A stretch of 64,000 bases of DNA. It comes from Crambe crambe (taxonomy: Eukaryota; Porifera; Demospongiae; Poecilosclerida; Crambeidae). Below the pieces are notes generated by a model, which was not told the origin of the DNA, did not search any database, and worked only from the letters and a program-made list of their open reading frames with translations. Both the position numbers and the translations under genes were made by a program. Positions 39,786 through 51,987 of the stretch are shown one piece after another (position 1 is the first letter of the stretch; each line of letters begins with the position of its first letter). Location of the stretch: NCBI GenBank assembly GCA_963924555.1, contig OZ004594.1, positions 992,001-1,056,000 of the forward strand, read 5' to 3'.

Positions 39786-39847
<62 letters not shown>
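39786..39847 (+). repeat. CT dinucleotide tract, unit 4
   Basis: About 62 bp of (CT)n 5' of the PWP2 fragment. Confidence 0.97.
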
Positions 39848-39848
<1 letters not shown>

Positions 39849-39849
<1 letters not shown>

Positions 39850-40102
39850 AAGGTGAAGCTGTGGAACACAACTTCTGGCTTTCATTTTGTCACATTTTCC
39901 AAGTCTGCTTCAATGCCTTGGCCAAAGTAGTCAGCTGCGATTCTTTCCTTTTTCCTGGGGGAAAAAGGAAGAATCGAGTCTGGCCCACGAGACTATTCCC
40001 TGGACTGTACTTTGCTCGTCAGGCACTCTATGAAATCTTTTGTAGGTACTGTGATTCCAGGATCAGAGCAGATCAGAGCAACCATCACTAGAGATGGATT
40101 GG
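39849..40102 (+). pseudogene. PWP2-aconitase fragment, unit 4, with hairpin insertion
   Basis: Same fusion as in the other units. It carries an insertion (about 39937-39994) whose first part folds back on itself: GATTCTTTCCTTTTTCC pairs with GGAAAAAGGAAGAATC, followed by GTCTGGCCCACGAGAC, the inverse of the motif near 1713. Small deletions have also removed part of 'CTVRAF'. Ends at the TSD 40095-40102. Confidence 0.7.
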
Positions 40103-43100
40103 CATAGTTGTCAACTCTCACTGATCCACAGTGAGACTCATTTTTTTCAGTGTCATCTCTTGCACTTTTGCTATCTCACTTTAAATGAATGTTCTAATTG
40201 CTAGCTATGCTGAGTAAGGTTATGTAATGAGTTTCTTTCTACTGAGCCATAGTCAGTGTAGTGTAGAAGTTAGATCTACAGGTAGCTAGCTAGCTATTTA
40301 GCTTAGCTAAGAATCAGAGTCTATAGCTACTCTGCACAAGAATGTCATCCTCTAGCATCAGTGATGAAAACAGTGATCATGAAGCTGCTCCTCCAAAGAA
40401 GAAGCCAAAATCACTAATAGCATTAAGAGGAGCTGCAACTTATGACAGTTTATAATCCTGAGTGGGAAAAAGAATTCCCAATCACTGTTGGTGTATCCAA
40501 TGATAACAGGTATTCATTTTATTGTATTCCCTTGTAAGAAAAATGTTCAGTGTGACCACATGGTAGCTATTGGTGATGTAAAGCAGCACTCAGGGCTGGA
40601 TCCAAGATTTTTGATAGGTGGGGGTTGCAGGACTAGGAGCACAAACACTGGACCATGAGGAAAGGAGCATAGTTATTTATGTGTTGGCTTCACTGGCGCG
40701 GCAGGCTACCACTATTGAGCATTGACACATGCAAGGTCACACCTCAAATCACAGTTAGTATGCACTGAGTTATCTAATGTGTGACCTTGAAAATGTATCT
40801 AATGTGTGACTTTGAAAATGTAAGCCAAAGTGCTCCAAAAGATATCTTTGAAGTGACACGTGTAAGGTCACAGGACAATTGGTATGCACTGAGTTATCCA
40901 ATGTGTAAAATACGAGCCAATGTACTCCAAAAGATATCTTTGAAGTGACACGTGCAAGGTCACAGGACAATTGGTATGCACTGAGTTATCCAATGTGTAA
41001 AATACGAGCCAATGTACTCCAAAAGATATCTTTGAAGTGACATGTGCATGGTCACAGGTGTGATCGTAAAAGGAAATCACAGTTAGTATGCACCAAGTTA
41101 TCCAATGTGTGACCTTGAAAGTGAAAGCAAAAATGGATGTGTCATGTATACATAGCTTTCTTTGACTGGAGCCTTAGATGATATAGTAACCACATTAGTT
41201 CCTAGTTTAGTTAGCCCACACATGTAACATGTTCTCTCTTCTAATTACGCTACTTTAGAGGAGAAACAAAGGAAAATAGACATGGCTAAGCAAGTAGGCA
41301 TGGTCAAATTGCATTTTCATTTTATAATAGCTTGGGGAAAAGGGGGGGCCTTCAACCCCACCCCTGGATCCAGCCCTGGCACTGTAAGACATCAATTCAC
41401 AAAAAAAATGGAGGCTCTGTGAAGTCATCAAGATCACTTTGTTCATTTGTACCTACAGTTGATTCAAGCCTCTCTGAAAAAAAAAAAAATTAAAGCTGAA
41501 GTTCTTCACACTAATTTTGTTCAGCATTATTTCTCTTTTTCACATTTATCACTCTAAAATGTTTCCTGACTCCCAAATTGCTCGAAATTTCAAGTGTTAT
41601 AAAAAAAAGACAACTTGTATATTAAATAGAGAATAGTCTTATTTACTCATATGAAAGAGAACCCATTCACTTTTTGTCATGATGGCTCAAGTGACAACTC
41701 TATTAAGAAAATGAATCCTACAATATTTGACATTAATAATAGCAAAACGCACATGTGTATATTACAACTGGGGAAGACTGTGGGAAAGCCGAAAAAATGT
41801 TTGAAGCATATATAGATCTCAATTTTCCAAAGGATTCTATTGATTGGATAAATGCTGTTGCTATTGGTTTGGATAATACTATAAAAGTATTGGGAGAAAA
41901 ATCCACATTGTTTCATAGCTAGCTATTGCCATCTATCTCATCTTGCTGCTTCAAAGGGGGCTGATTCTTATAGTGCAAAAACTGGATTCGATATGGAAGA
42001 TCATGCTGTTGACATTTATTATGACTTTAACAAGAGCACAAAAAGAAAAGGTTTTGCTAGAGTTCCTTGATTTTGCTGGGAAGAGATTATACAATATGTC
42101 GGTACACAATGGCTCTCTTTAGAAAGATGCTGTGATAAAGCAATGTTTCTCAGCAAAAGTGATCAAGGTGCTCGCTTTTGCCAACTAAACCCAGCTATCA
42201 AGATCCACTAACTGAAGTTTATGCGTCATTCTACAAATCAGCTCTTCCAATGTTTACAAAATATACAATGTTCAGACCCACTTGCTCATAGAGTCTACTC
42301 AGTAACCAAATCATTAATGAAAAAAATAGCCTCTCTCGGTTCATTAAACCTGATGTCCTACATGTACAACAAACAGAATCATATTCAAGTATACTTATAA
42401 TAAAAGCAACTTTCTGAAGTATATGTTGGTCTAGTAGTAGTTACCAAGTCAGTGATGAACAAACTCCTTAATGAAGGTTGAGATAAGTGAAAGCCAGTGG
42501 AAACTATGTATTCAAGGTGCTATTGGATTTTATGAATGTTCACTGAAGTATATTATCAATATGGTAGCCTTTGGGAACATGCTGTCTGGATTGATTTTTT
42601 TGAACGCAAAAATGCTAGGTGGTCTGGTATTGAATACATTTTTCAGTGAAAAGTATAGTGACGTTTTAAAGTTTGATGAATGTTTGATTTGAATTTCAGA
42701 ACTGAAATTCCAGAAAATGCATTTGAAGAGGCACTACTAAAAGAAGATGATGAGGGTAATAAGGATTATTGCATGGATATTGATCTGGTATGATATACAA
42801 CAGTTAAAAAATCCTGCTGCTTTGAATAACCGTTTTCCACTCCTATCCAACTTGTAGTACCCCACAGGCACTCAAATGCTGGAAGGAATTGAACGTGTTT
42901 TTTCTCTTGTTAACAAAAAATAAAAGGGATGGAATCGGCTTGATGTTGAAGGTTCCCCGTCTGTTTTGGCAGTTAAGTTAGACTGTCCAGACTCCATTTA
43001 AAAATATTATGACAGCCAATTATTACATGATGCTAAGAAGGCAACAACTATATACATAACAGAGACCATGCACAAGCAAGTAAATAACTCACTAACATAG

Positions 43101-43140
43101 CCATAATACTTTTATTATTGTGGGTCAATCAGGACAACTA
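40103..43140 (+). mobile_element. hAT-type transposon, unit 4 (long form)
   Basis: Same insertion site and TSD (40095-40102, 43141-43148). It keeps the nested MITE (40591-41378, GCACT flanks). There is no long G tract (ATTGGGAGAAAAATCC near 41890). The transposase frame is decayed. Confidence 0.82.
40591..41378. mobile_element. Nested MITE, unit 4
   Basis: Ends CAGGGCTGGATCCA and TGGATCCAGCCCTG between GCACT duplications at 40586-40590 and 41379-41383. The longer length (788 bp) comes from one extra ~107-bp minisatellite repeat and a short extra segment near 40620. Confidence 0.8.
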
Positions 43141-43815
43141 TGGATTGGTGAGTCCATTTATATTGGGGCAGTCCCTGAGCTAATTGATTCAGGTAGAGAC
43201 TACCCCATGAGCTGAGTACCCTCTACTTCCTCCTTTCTTTCCTCCTCTCCAGAATAAGCCTCTTGATTGAGGAGATAGGAATGGTGTTGGCCAATGGCGT
43301 GTGGCCCTTGCATCGGTCAGTGGAACAGACAGGACGTTCAGAAGGGGGAGAAGAACACCATTGTCACCAGCTACAACAGGAACTTCACTGGGCGCAATGA
43401 TGCCAACCCACAGACCTCCCAGAGATCATGACAGCATTGGCTCTCGCTGGGACTCTGGAGTTTAACCCCAAGACTGACACCCTCACAGGTAGTATAACAT
43501 AACAGTGTAAGGACGTCTAAACCCTCCAGTATACTTTTTTCATCTGACATTTTGTCCTGAATGATCAGACATTTAACAGTTTGATTGGAAAAGTATGCAA
43601 AACATGAAACATGCACCACAGTGCTCTAACTAGTTAACACTTCAAGGTCAGTTTTGTTTTTGTTTTTTTGTTTTATTTTAGCCAGTGAAATGCATGTTAT
43701 GACACAAGGACGGCTCATCAAACAGATCCTGCTGGAACACACTTTCAACCAGGCACAGATTGACTGGTTCAAGGCTGGATCTACTCTCAACAGGATGGCA
43801 GAGATGTTAAAGTAG
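43141..43815 (+). pseudogene. Aconitase 3' fragment, unit 4/5 boundary
   Basis: As in other units; TAG at 43813-43815. The intron before the last exon is slightly longer (TTTTTTGTTTTATTTTAG). Confidence 0.85.
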
Positions 43816-44426
43816 TTGGTCTATTGTAACAACAACACTCACAATGCACTTGAGCTGTACTTCGTTCTTATTGCTGTGTATCAAATAAACCTTATGCAAC
43901 CAAAAGGAAGCTAGAGCAAAGTACTTATATCATTTTTTGACGGTGACACTGGATCTGTTGTAGTCTCGCGGGCCAGACTAGATCTGTTCTTCTATTTCCC
44001 CACATGAATTTCATTGGTGTTGAATGCCATTCGTTTAGTTGGTAAAGGTCATCAGTATCACGCGTCCATATACAACGCGAAATAGGTTTATGAATTAACG
44101 ATTAATACCAAATCAGAATTGACAAAATTACATAGGTGTGCATATTGAGTTCCAAGGAAAGCATGTACGATGAAAAGAACTGGATCTGCAGAATCACATA
44201 ATACAGATAAAAATGACTCCCAAGGAAGTCTCGTGCAATGCCTTGCATAAGGGAAGGAGGTCACACGATATTGATTCTACAGATGTATGTGACTATCAAC
44301 ACAAAATATAAAGTGTAGCCTGTACGAGTTCAGCTCCCCCCCTTTAATGCAACTAGTACCTAAATGATTCTAGAAACTCACCTGAGTGTTAGAATAGACT
44401 TGGAAGTGAAGCAGTAATGTGGGCAA

Positions 44427-47400
44427 TCATTTCTTCTGCAATTTGAATAACAAATATAAGTAGTGTCTCTCCACCTCTCTCCTTCCATACTCACCTTCCT
44501 GGCCTTGGAGGCTATATCTGTGTGACGAGTTTTATCAAGAGCTGTGGCTAGACTCTCCCAGTTGGGAGGACCACTTTTTTTGTTAACGTCATCGTCTCCT
44601 CTAAGCCAGGCAGCAACCATTTCATCAGGAAACATTTCCATTTTCGTCAGTTTGATGAAGGACAATCCAAGAGCCGTCCCTAACTTTATAACGTTCTTCT
44701 TGTCTAGATCTTCAAGCAGCTCAGTGACTTCAAAATGGTCAGCCATTCCAAGAGAACTTTGAGATTCTGTAATTAAAGGGAAGAGGAAAATAATTGAGTT
44801 GCTTTCATGAAGTGGGGCATGTTAGCAGACCTTCTTCAGCTTTAGCTTCTTCATCATGTGAGCCCAGCCACTCCACATGGTGTGGTTCAAGCTCACCACA
44901 TTCACCTGGATTCTTCTTGCAGTTCCAGATTTTCAGTCCATCATTGATCTCAGCCAGGTGAAACCCCTGGGATTTCTTAGCCTCATTTCCAACCTCGGAG
45001 TCACAGAGACATGGAAAAGCAAGAGTGTAGGAAGCATTGCTGATGTTGCGCACTTTGATAGATTCATCGAGAGCTTTGCAGACACCAGTCTTCACCACTT
45101 GGCGCATGCTAGTAGCAATGCGTTTTACACGGGTCTCCATGTGAACCTCATAATGAGTGGAAAGATCTAAGTAAGTGATATGAACTGGGTCTGCTTTAAA
45201 GCTGATCGCATTCCTGAAGAGCTGACCAGCTTCATACAAAAATTTCCAAGGAGAAGGCCATTTGTTTTTTGTTGAAGTAAGAAAAGCAACAGAAGAAGAA
45301 AAGAGTCCCAAGGGGGCATACCCCGAGGGAAAAGCTATAACGAGGCACGTTTTGGTTGGTCGCTGGATATCTTTGATGTTCTTGATGTCAAGTAAAGCGG
45401 GCATGAAGTACAGGTTGAGATCAAGGTCAAGTGGGGTAAGAATCAAGAGATCTTCAAAGATCTTGGCCACAGTGTGGTGGTCGTACAGACCTGGCACATA
45501 ACCATAAGAAAACTTCTCAAGGATATCCAAGGTCACCTCACCACGCTGATGGAATTTGATCCACTTTCCACCAGTATCGGCTATAAGCTCCACGCCACCT
45601 CTCAAGCTGTAGCTCTTCTTGATCAGCTCGTTTACCTTATTGAGGAGGACATTGGGATCACAGAAGATGACTTCCTCAGCACTCGAAGGGAAGTACTGAA
45701 TGAGGTTGAGACTGTCGAGATGAAGGAGAGCTGCTCTGCCTGCGGTTTCTGTGAAATGGAGAGAACGCGCAATATTCAGACAATCGTGAACGCTTATGAC
45801 CTGTTGCTGATTATCTTTCAATCGCTTTTCGATTTCCAGCTCGAGGGCATAATACTGGAGGGGGATCGGTGTATGTGGAGGTGCAAGGCCTTCCACTTCG
45901 CTTCGAACTTTACCAACAACTCTCTTGTCTTCTGCATTTGGTGATCGAGCATTGAGGGGGAATATGCAGCCCTTCCCATAGTAGATGACATCACTAAATA
46001 GGCTTGATTCGGACTCTGGGTCAGGATTCAAAATACCTCTAAGCACCCGATCCTTTTGCTCACGACTCTCGGAACAATCTCCTTCTTTATCGCGATGTGT
46101 CCCAATCACTAAGATTTTAGGCCGAGGTGCCTCCTGCCCCTTCTCTGCAGAGGCAGTGGAGGGAAGGGAATAGATGGTCTGGACACAGTGCTGGAAGATT
46201 TCCTTGTGGCTCATGGGAAAAGGATACGATTCACCAAGAGACTTGCCATCTTCCCCATAATATTCGATCTGCGGTTTATCATCAAGCTGATCGCACAGCC
46301 TAAAAACAAAGATACCGAGTGTAGCATTTCGAAGGAAAGCCGTAAGAAGCTCGTGGAACTGAGGCTGCCCTCCACTGTCTATGATGTAGATCCAAGTCAT
46401 TTTCAGCAATCTACCTTTCTTGGATCGACCAATCAGCTTGATCACAGTCGTTCTGGCCACAGTGTAGTCGGTAAACGTTGAGCTACTGGTCGAATCAAAA
46501 CTTCCATGCTCTTTCGAAGCTCCATTATTCGATTTCTGCTGCACGAAAACAGCAGAAGAAGTCGAATCAAAGTCGATGCTCGCATTGATGGCATCTGCAA
46601 GAATAGTTATAAGTTCCTCAGCTCCAACGACCTCCCAGACCTGATTGTTTAGTGCTTCAGTCATGCCTAACCTCAGACAGGTGGTCATGACCCTCTTGGC
46701 TTTCTCGATGACTCCCGTACTGATTCGGAAATGTGGAAGAATGATGTCAAAGAGGAGAGATGCGAAAGAGGACTTGCCAGCACCAGCTGCCCCAACAATT
46801 ACCGCCTTAATAATGCTCGTATCAACATGCCCCTTCTCCATTGCGTTGTCATGCTATGAAAAAATGATCAGAATATAAAAGCCTGGAAATCTGATATTGG
46901 TTTTGCACATGATAGGAAACATATGCTATTATCGGACTCTTTAGTCTCATGCCTACAAGGACTCCAACACATGTATTCTACTCACCAATTTTATTCTAGT
47001 GGCTTCATCCAGAGGACTTGATGACATCACTCCTGCATAAATATAATCACTTTGGGTAAAGGAGGAGTGGAAACAAGGTCAAGTTTAAGGGGGAGTGGAG
47101 GGTGCTTACTAATTAGAACTAAAAGTCATCCTACCTTTGTCATCATCCATTGATGTTGCCAGTGCCTCTTTCTCTCCACCTATTCAAAAGTTATGGCCTT
47201 TCAAACTTTAATTATTTTCACCTACTTTTAATTAACCACTAATTAATTTCTACAACTACTAATTACATGCGCTACATATACTACACGTACTTATTTTAGC
47301 TTGGGGGTATTATTTACATTACACCATGTACTGCTACATCATCTAATTAGTGCCAAGTACTTATACATCTTGATACTTACAATTCAGTTGCCTGAGGGCA

Positions 47401-48720
47401 TTTTCTCTCTCCTTTATTTCTTCTTCATACTTATGGATGGTTTCTTTATTACTCTGGATGAGTCCCTCATACCTCTGCACCTCCTCCTCCAGCTCCTTCC
47501 TCCTCTCCACAGACAGGGAGGGCTGGTCCAACTCCTCCTTACATCCAGCAATCCCCTGCACACATGGAACACACACCAGGTATGGACTGGGCCACATGCC
47601 ACGCCCTCATCACACCACTGCTACACTCATCACTCACCTGTTCACAGACCTCTATCCCCAACTGATAGCCTGCCTTCGCCTGTGAGGAGTGAGAGAGAGA
47701 AGGTGAGACAACCATACAACCAACACACAAAGACAGCCATCATGCACCACAAAAAAAATCACCACACGCACAGCATGTGAGCTACGGCCTCCAAACTTGG
47801 AGAACGTGTAGAGTGAAGTATGCTCCAGAAGGTCATGGGGGTCATGAGTCGCCAGGCCCCGCCCATTTCCCTCGGCAGACCCGCATGGGGGTATTATGGT
47901 CTGTCGAAAATTGAGCAGGGGTCTAGCATGCAAGGCATTTGAGCTGCAGATTCCAAACATGGAGAACCTTCGTTACATGTTATGCTCAATAGTGCCATGG
48001 GGTACACGGGTCTCAAGACCCCACCCACTCCCCCCAGCAGAGGTGCACATGGATTATGCTGAGTCAGCATTTTGGTCATAAAATTGAACAGGGGGTTTGG
48101 CCTTCCTGTGGAAATTCCAGATGAGGAGCACCCTCAAAACAGTGGGGCAAATAATACTGGAGGTAGCTGCTTTAAGGTTGAGTAGTCCAGCATTCCAATA
48201 AGCAACTCCTCCCTGCAAACGAGCACCTCTCAATCTTAACAGGCTGTTGCTATGTATTATGTGCCTCCTGCTATGGGCCTAAGGTGCTTGAAGTGACTGG
48301 AGGGTCTTGCTGGAGGCACTGGACCAACACAAGCAGCTACTTTCAAATAACTTACATAATTTAATTCCGTTATCCTTTCCTCATGTTCCTTTATCTGTGA
48401 GGAAACAAACCAGTCACAGCAACTATTCTAGCACACTCAAGTAGCTAACTACACAATGGCATAGCTCTACTCTAACCTAAAGAATATTCTACACCTAAAC
48501 AAATACGCAGCTAGCCTAGGCCTAGATCTCCACTAAAATCAGCAGCTGCTATAATGACACGCCAGCTGCCAGTCTTTCCGCCTAGCTAGCTAGGCGGCCC
48601 TTTTGGATTTGATAGAGCTGTCTACACATTTAAATAAGCGTAGGACATGTACACGAGCATATGCTATCACAAAAAAATATGGGCACAATCTGTTACCTTT
48701 GGAAGTCTTTCCTGGTCCAT
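44427..48720 (-). CDS. Roc-COR-death-domain protein, array copy 5 (no Pro-rich exon)
   Basis: Exons: 48697-48720 (MDQERLPK), 48356-48394, 47638-47679, 47381-47555, then small exons near 47135-47182 and 46984-47032, the GTPase exon (about 44829-46853) and the death-domain exon; stop at 44427-44429. A deletion of about 520 bp at 47183 has removed the whole Pro-rich exon and its introns. Exon 4 ends in phase 1 and the next remaining exon also starts in phase 1 with an AG still in place, so the frame should be kept. The product would be a receptor without its linker. Confidence 0.82.
47381..48720 (-). other. Hypervariable N-terminal helix exons, copy 5
   Basis: Exon 2 IKEHEERITELNY; exon 3 AKAGYQLGIEVCEQ. 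In exon 4 the variable residues are G1, G4, E25, R28, G31, L32, S35, N36, T39 and K42. Confidence 0.86.
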
Positions 48721-48957
48721 AGAAGGCAGCAAATGCTTTGTGCTCTTGATTGTCAATTTTGGAGGAGGAATCAACCTTGGGCGTGGCGCATGGGGCGCAT
48801 ATGCATGGGCGCATAACGACTCAATACAAGCCCCACCCTTTTGGAATTTGGTGATTACTTAATGTCTAATGTCACTGTCAATAATTGTCTTAAGTATTGG
48901 CATATGCCCATCCTCCTTACTAGATCTACCTGTGGCTAACCCTGTAGTTGCTTTACT

Positions 48958-48960
<3 letters not shown>

Positions 48961-49000
<40 letters not shown>
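48961..49000 (+). repeat. CT dinucleotide tract, unit 5
   Basis: About 40 bp of (CT)n, the shortest in the array. Confidence 0.97.
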
Positions 49001-49001
<1 letters not shown>

Positions 49002-49249
49002 AAGGTGAAGCTGTGGAACACAACTTCTGGCTTTCATTTCGTCACCAGGGGGGTAATCTCCATTAAGGCCAGTCCAGCTTTGGCCAGACCAATATTTTTT
49101 GAGTCAGACTCACTGAATCTCAAACATGTTGCAAATGACTTCATTTCTGGACATGAAAATAGACTATCCTTGTTTGGAAATTTCTTTATTTAATATAGCT
49201 AAATGCCAAAACCCCTCAGATTGCTTCTCAGACACCATAAATCACACAA
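49002..49249 (+). pseudogene. PWP2 exon stub and truncated MITE
   Basis: '[13 protein letters not shown]' is followed by the left part of the MITE-like insert known from 20990-21296. It stops at about 49249 ('CACACAAACTT'), where GTPase-exon sequence of copy 6 begins. The rest of a normal unit (aconitase pieces, hAT, death-domain exon) is missing here, a deletion of several kilobases relative to the other units. Confidence 0.8.
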
Positions 49250-51906
49250 ACTTTCTGCTGCACGAAAACAGCAGAAGTGGAATCAAAGTCAATGTTCGCG
49301 TTCTAGCGTTCTTGGATCGACCAATCAGCTTGATCACAGTCGTTCTGGCCACAGTATAGTCACTACTGGCCAAATCAAAACTTCTATGCTCTTTTGAGGC
49401 TCCATTATTCGATTTCTGCTGCACGAAAACAGCAGAAGAAGTGGAATCAATGTCAATGCTCGCGTTGATGGCGTCTGCAAGAATAGTTATAAGTTCCTCA
49501 GACTCCAACGACCTCCCAGACCTGATTACTTAGTGCTTCAGTCATGCCTAACCTCAGACAGGTGGTCATGACCCTCTTGGCTTTCTCGATGACTCCCGTA
49601 CTGATTCGGAAATGTGGAAGAATGATGTCAAAGAGGAGAGATGCGAAAGAGGACTTGCCAGCACCAGCTGCCCCCACAATCACCGCCTTAATAATACTCG
49701 TATCAACATGCCCCATCTCCATTGCATTGTCATGCTATGAAAAAATGATCAGGATATAAAAGCCTGGAAATCTGACATTGGCTTTGCACATGATAGGACT
49801 CTTTAGTCTCATGCCTACAAGGATTCCAGCACATGTATTCTACTCACCAACTTTATTCTTGTGGCTTCATCCAGAGGACTTGACGACGTTACTCCTGCAT
49901 GATTATGACAAATCACTTTGGGTTAAGGGGGTCAGATTTAAGGGGGAGTGAAGACATGGTTGGGTTCAAGGGGGAGTGGAGACATGGTCAGGTTTAAGGC
50001 ATGGTCGGAGTGGAATGTGTTTACTTCAAGTCATTGATTGTTTTATCTACCTTTGTCAGTTGATGACACCTCTTTATCTCCATCTATATCATGAAAAGAG
50101 AATACCATAACATAATATGAACCCTGAGAGGATGAGTGCAAGAATATGGGAAGCTACTTCTGGCTCATACCAATGTCTCTATATCACAATTTTAATTGAT
50201 AAGACACTTTAGACGGTTAACTAAGGACTAGCAGCTGTTTGATGTCTGATTCCTGCACAAGGGATACAGTAAGTCTACTCTGGTCTGTGACTGTGAGTGA
50301 CTTTTTGCTGCATTTGGTTACTAGGAGTCAGCTCACCAGATTCAGTTGGAGGGTTGGTGGGTCCTTTAGCTGGAAGGACAGGCTCAGAGGGAGGTCCAGG
50401 AGGTCTGGGGGCCGGGGGTCCAGGGGGAGAAGCTACAGAATAGGGAAGAAGGACTTTGTGAATATACACTATTTACTTCATATATCCACTACAAACAACA
50501 GAAAGTCACTTTATATTCCTTTAAAGAAAGTAATAAAATTAATCATCTAGATAGCACAAGCCTTAGAGAAAGCTGTCACTGAAGAGAGAGCAGAATGGTG
50601 TTTAAATGTACTTTCCATTCAAAAGTAATGGCCTTTCGAAGTTAAATTATTTTAATTTCTACAACTACTAATTACATGGGCTACATATACCACACACACT
50701 TATTTTAGCTTGGGGGTATTATTTACATTACACCATGTACTGCTTGTTACATTGATACTTACAATTCAGTTGCCTGAGGGCAATTTCTCTCTCCTTAATT
50801 TCTTCTTCTGCTGTAAGAATGGCTTCTTTATTCCACTGGATGCCTCCCTCATACTCCACCACCTTCTCCTCCAGTTCCTTCCTCCTCTCCACGGACAGGA
50901 AGGGTTGGTCCAACTCCTCCAGGCATCTAGCAGTCATGGAACACACACTAGGTATGGACTGGGCCACAGCCACGCCCTCATCACGCCACTGTTATACTCA
51001 TCACTCACCTGTTCCCTGGCCTTTATGTGAGCCTGATACACTTCCTTCAACTGTGAGGAGTGAGAGAGAAAGTGAGGTAACCATACAACCAAAGACAGCA
51101 TCACACACACAAAAATTAAAAATCACCACACGTGAGCTACGGCCTCCAAACTTGGAGAATAATTATGTAGAATGAAGTATGCTCCAGAAGGTCATGGGGA
51201 TCATGAGTCACCAGGCCCCACCCATTTCCCTTGGAAGATTTGCATATGGGTATTCGGTCTGTGAAAAATTGAGCAGGGTCTAGCATGCAAGGCATTTGGC
51301 TTGCAGACTCCAAACATGGAGAACCTTCATTACATGTAATAGTGCCATGGGGTACACGAAAGACCCCACCCATTTATGCTGAGTCAGCATTTGGGTCAAA
51401 ATTGAATGGCCTTCCTATGGAAATTCCAGATGAGGAGCACCCTCAAAACAATGGGGCTAAATAGGTAACTATTCTAAGGTCGAGCAGTCCAGCATTCCAA
51501 CTCCCTGCAAACGAGCACCCCTCAATCTTAACAGGCTGTTGCTAGCATGTACTATGTGCCTCCTACATGGGCCTAAGGTGCTTGCAGTGACTGGAGGGTC
51601 TTGCTGGAGGCACTGGACCAACACAGGCAGCTACTTTCACAAACAACTTACTTGCAATAATTTCTCTATCTTTTCCTCGTGTTCCTTTATCTGTGAGGAA
51701 ATAAACTGTATTCTAGCACACTCAAGTAGCTAACTACACAATGGCATAGCTCTATCAAGCCTAAAGAATATTCTACACCTCAAATACGCAGCTAGCCTAG
51801 GCCTAGATAGTGTCTGGACTAAAATCAGCAGCTGCTATAATGACACGCCGGGCTTTTAAATAAGCTTAGAATATGTAGTTACCTTTTGAAGCCTTTCCTG
51901 TTCCAT
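49250..51906 (-). pseudogene. Roc-COR-death-domain gene, array copy 6 (truncated, broken)
   Basis: Exons 1-3 (51883-51906 MEQERLQK; 51652-51690; 51009-51050), exon 4 (from 50763), the Pro-rich exon (about 50270-50440), small exons and the first ~160 codons of the GTPase exon are present. Breaks: (1) the GTPase exon has an extra base at about 49502 ('cctcagActcc'); (2) it is cut off near 49250, losing the switch II, COR and death domain; (3) the exon-4 acceptor 'GCAG' is deleted near 50935; (4) a short internal duplication of GTPase sequence lies at 49250-49330. It is the most diverged copy and probably the oldest, next to the unique flank. Exon 2 IKEHEEKIEKLLQ, exon 3 LKEVYQAHIKAREQ. Confidence 0.85.
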
Positions 51907-51987
51907 AGCTTCATTCTCACCGCCTTCGCCTTCCGTACTTTGAACCCGAATCTGGGAGGGTCCAGTAGCTAGGTTGGGTGTAAAAAG
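51907..51987. promoter_or_regulatory. Head-to-head spacer between array copy 6 and EXOC3
   Basis: Only 81 bp separate the start codon of copy 6 (minus) from the EXOC3 start (plus). A shared bidirectional promoter is inferred. A version of this segment is duplicated at about 2385-2460. No TATA box is evident. Confidence 0.5.
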
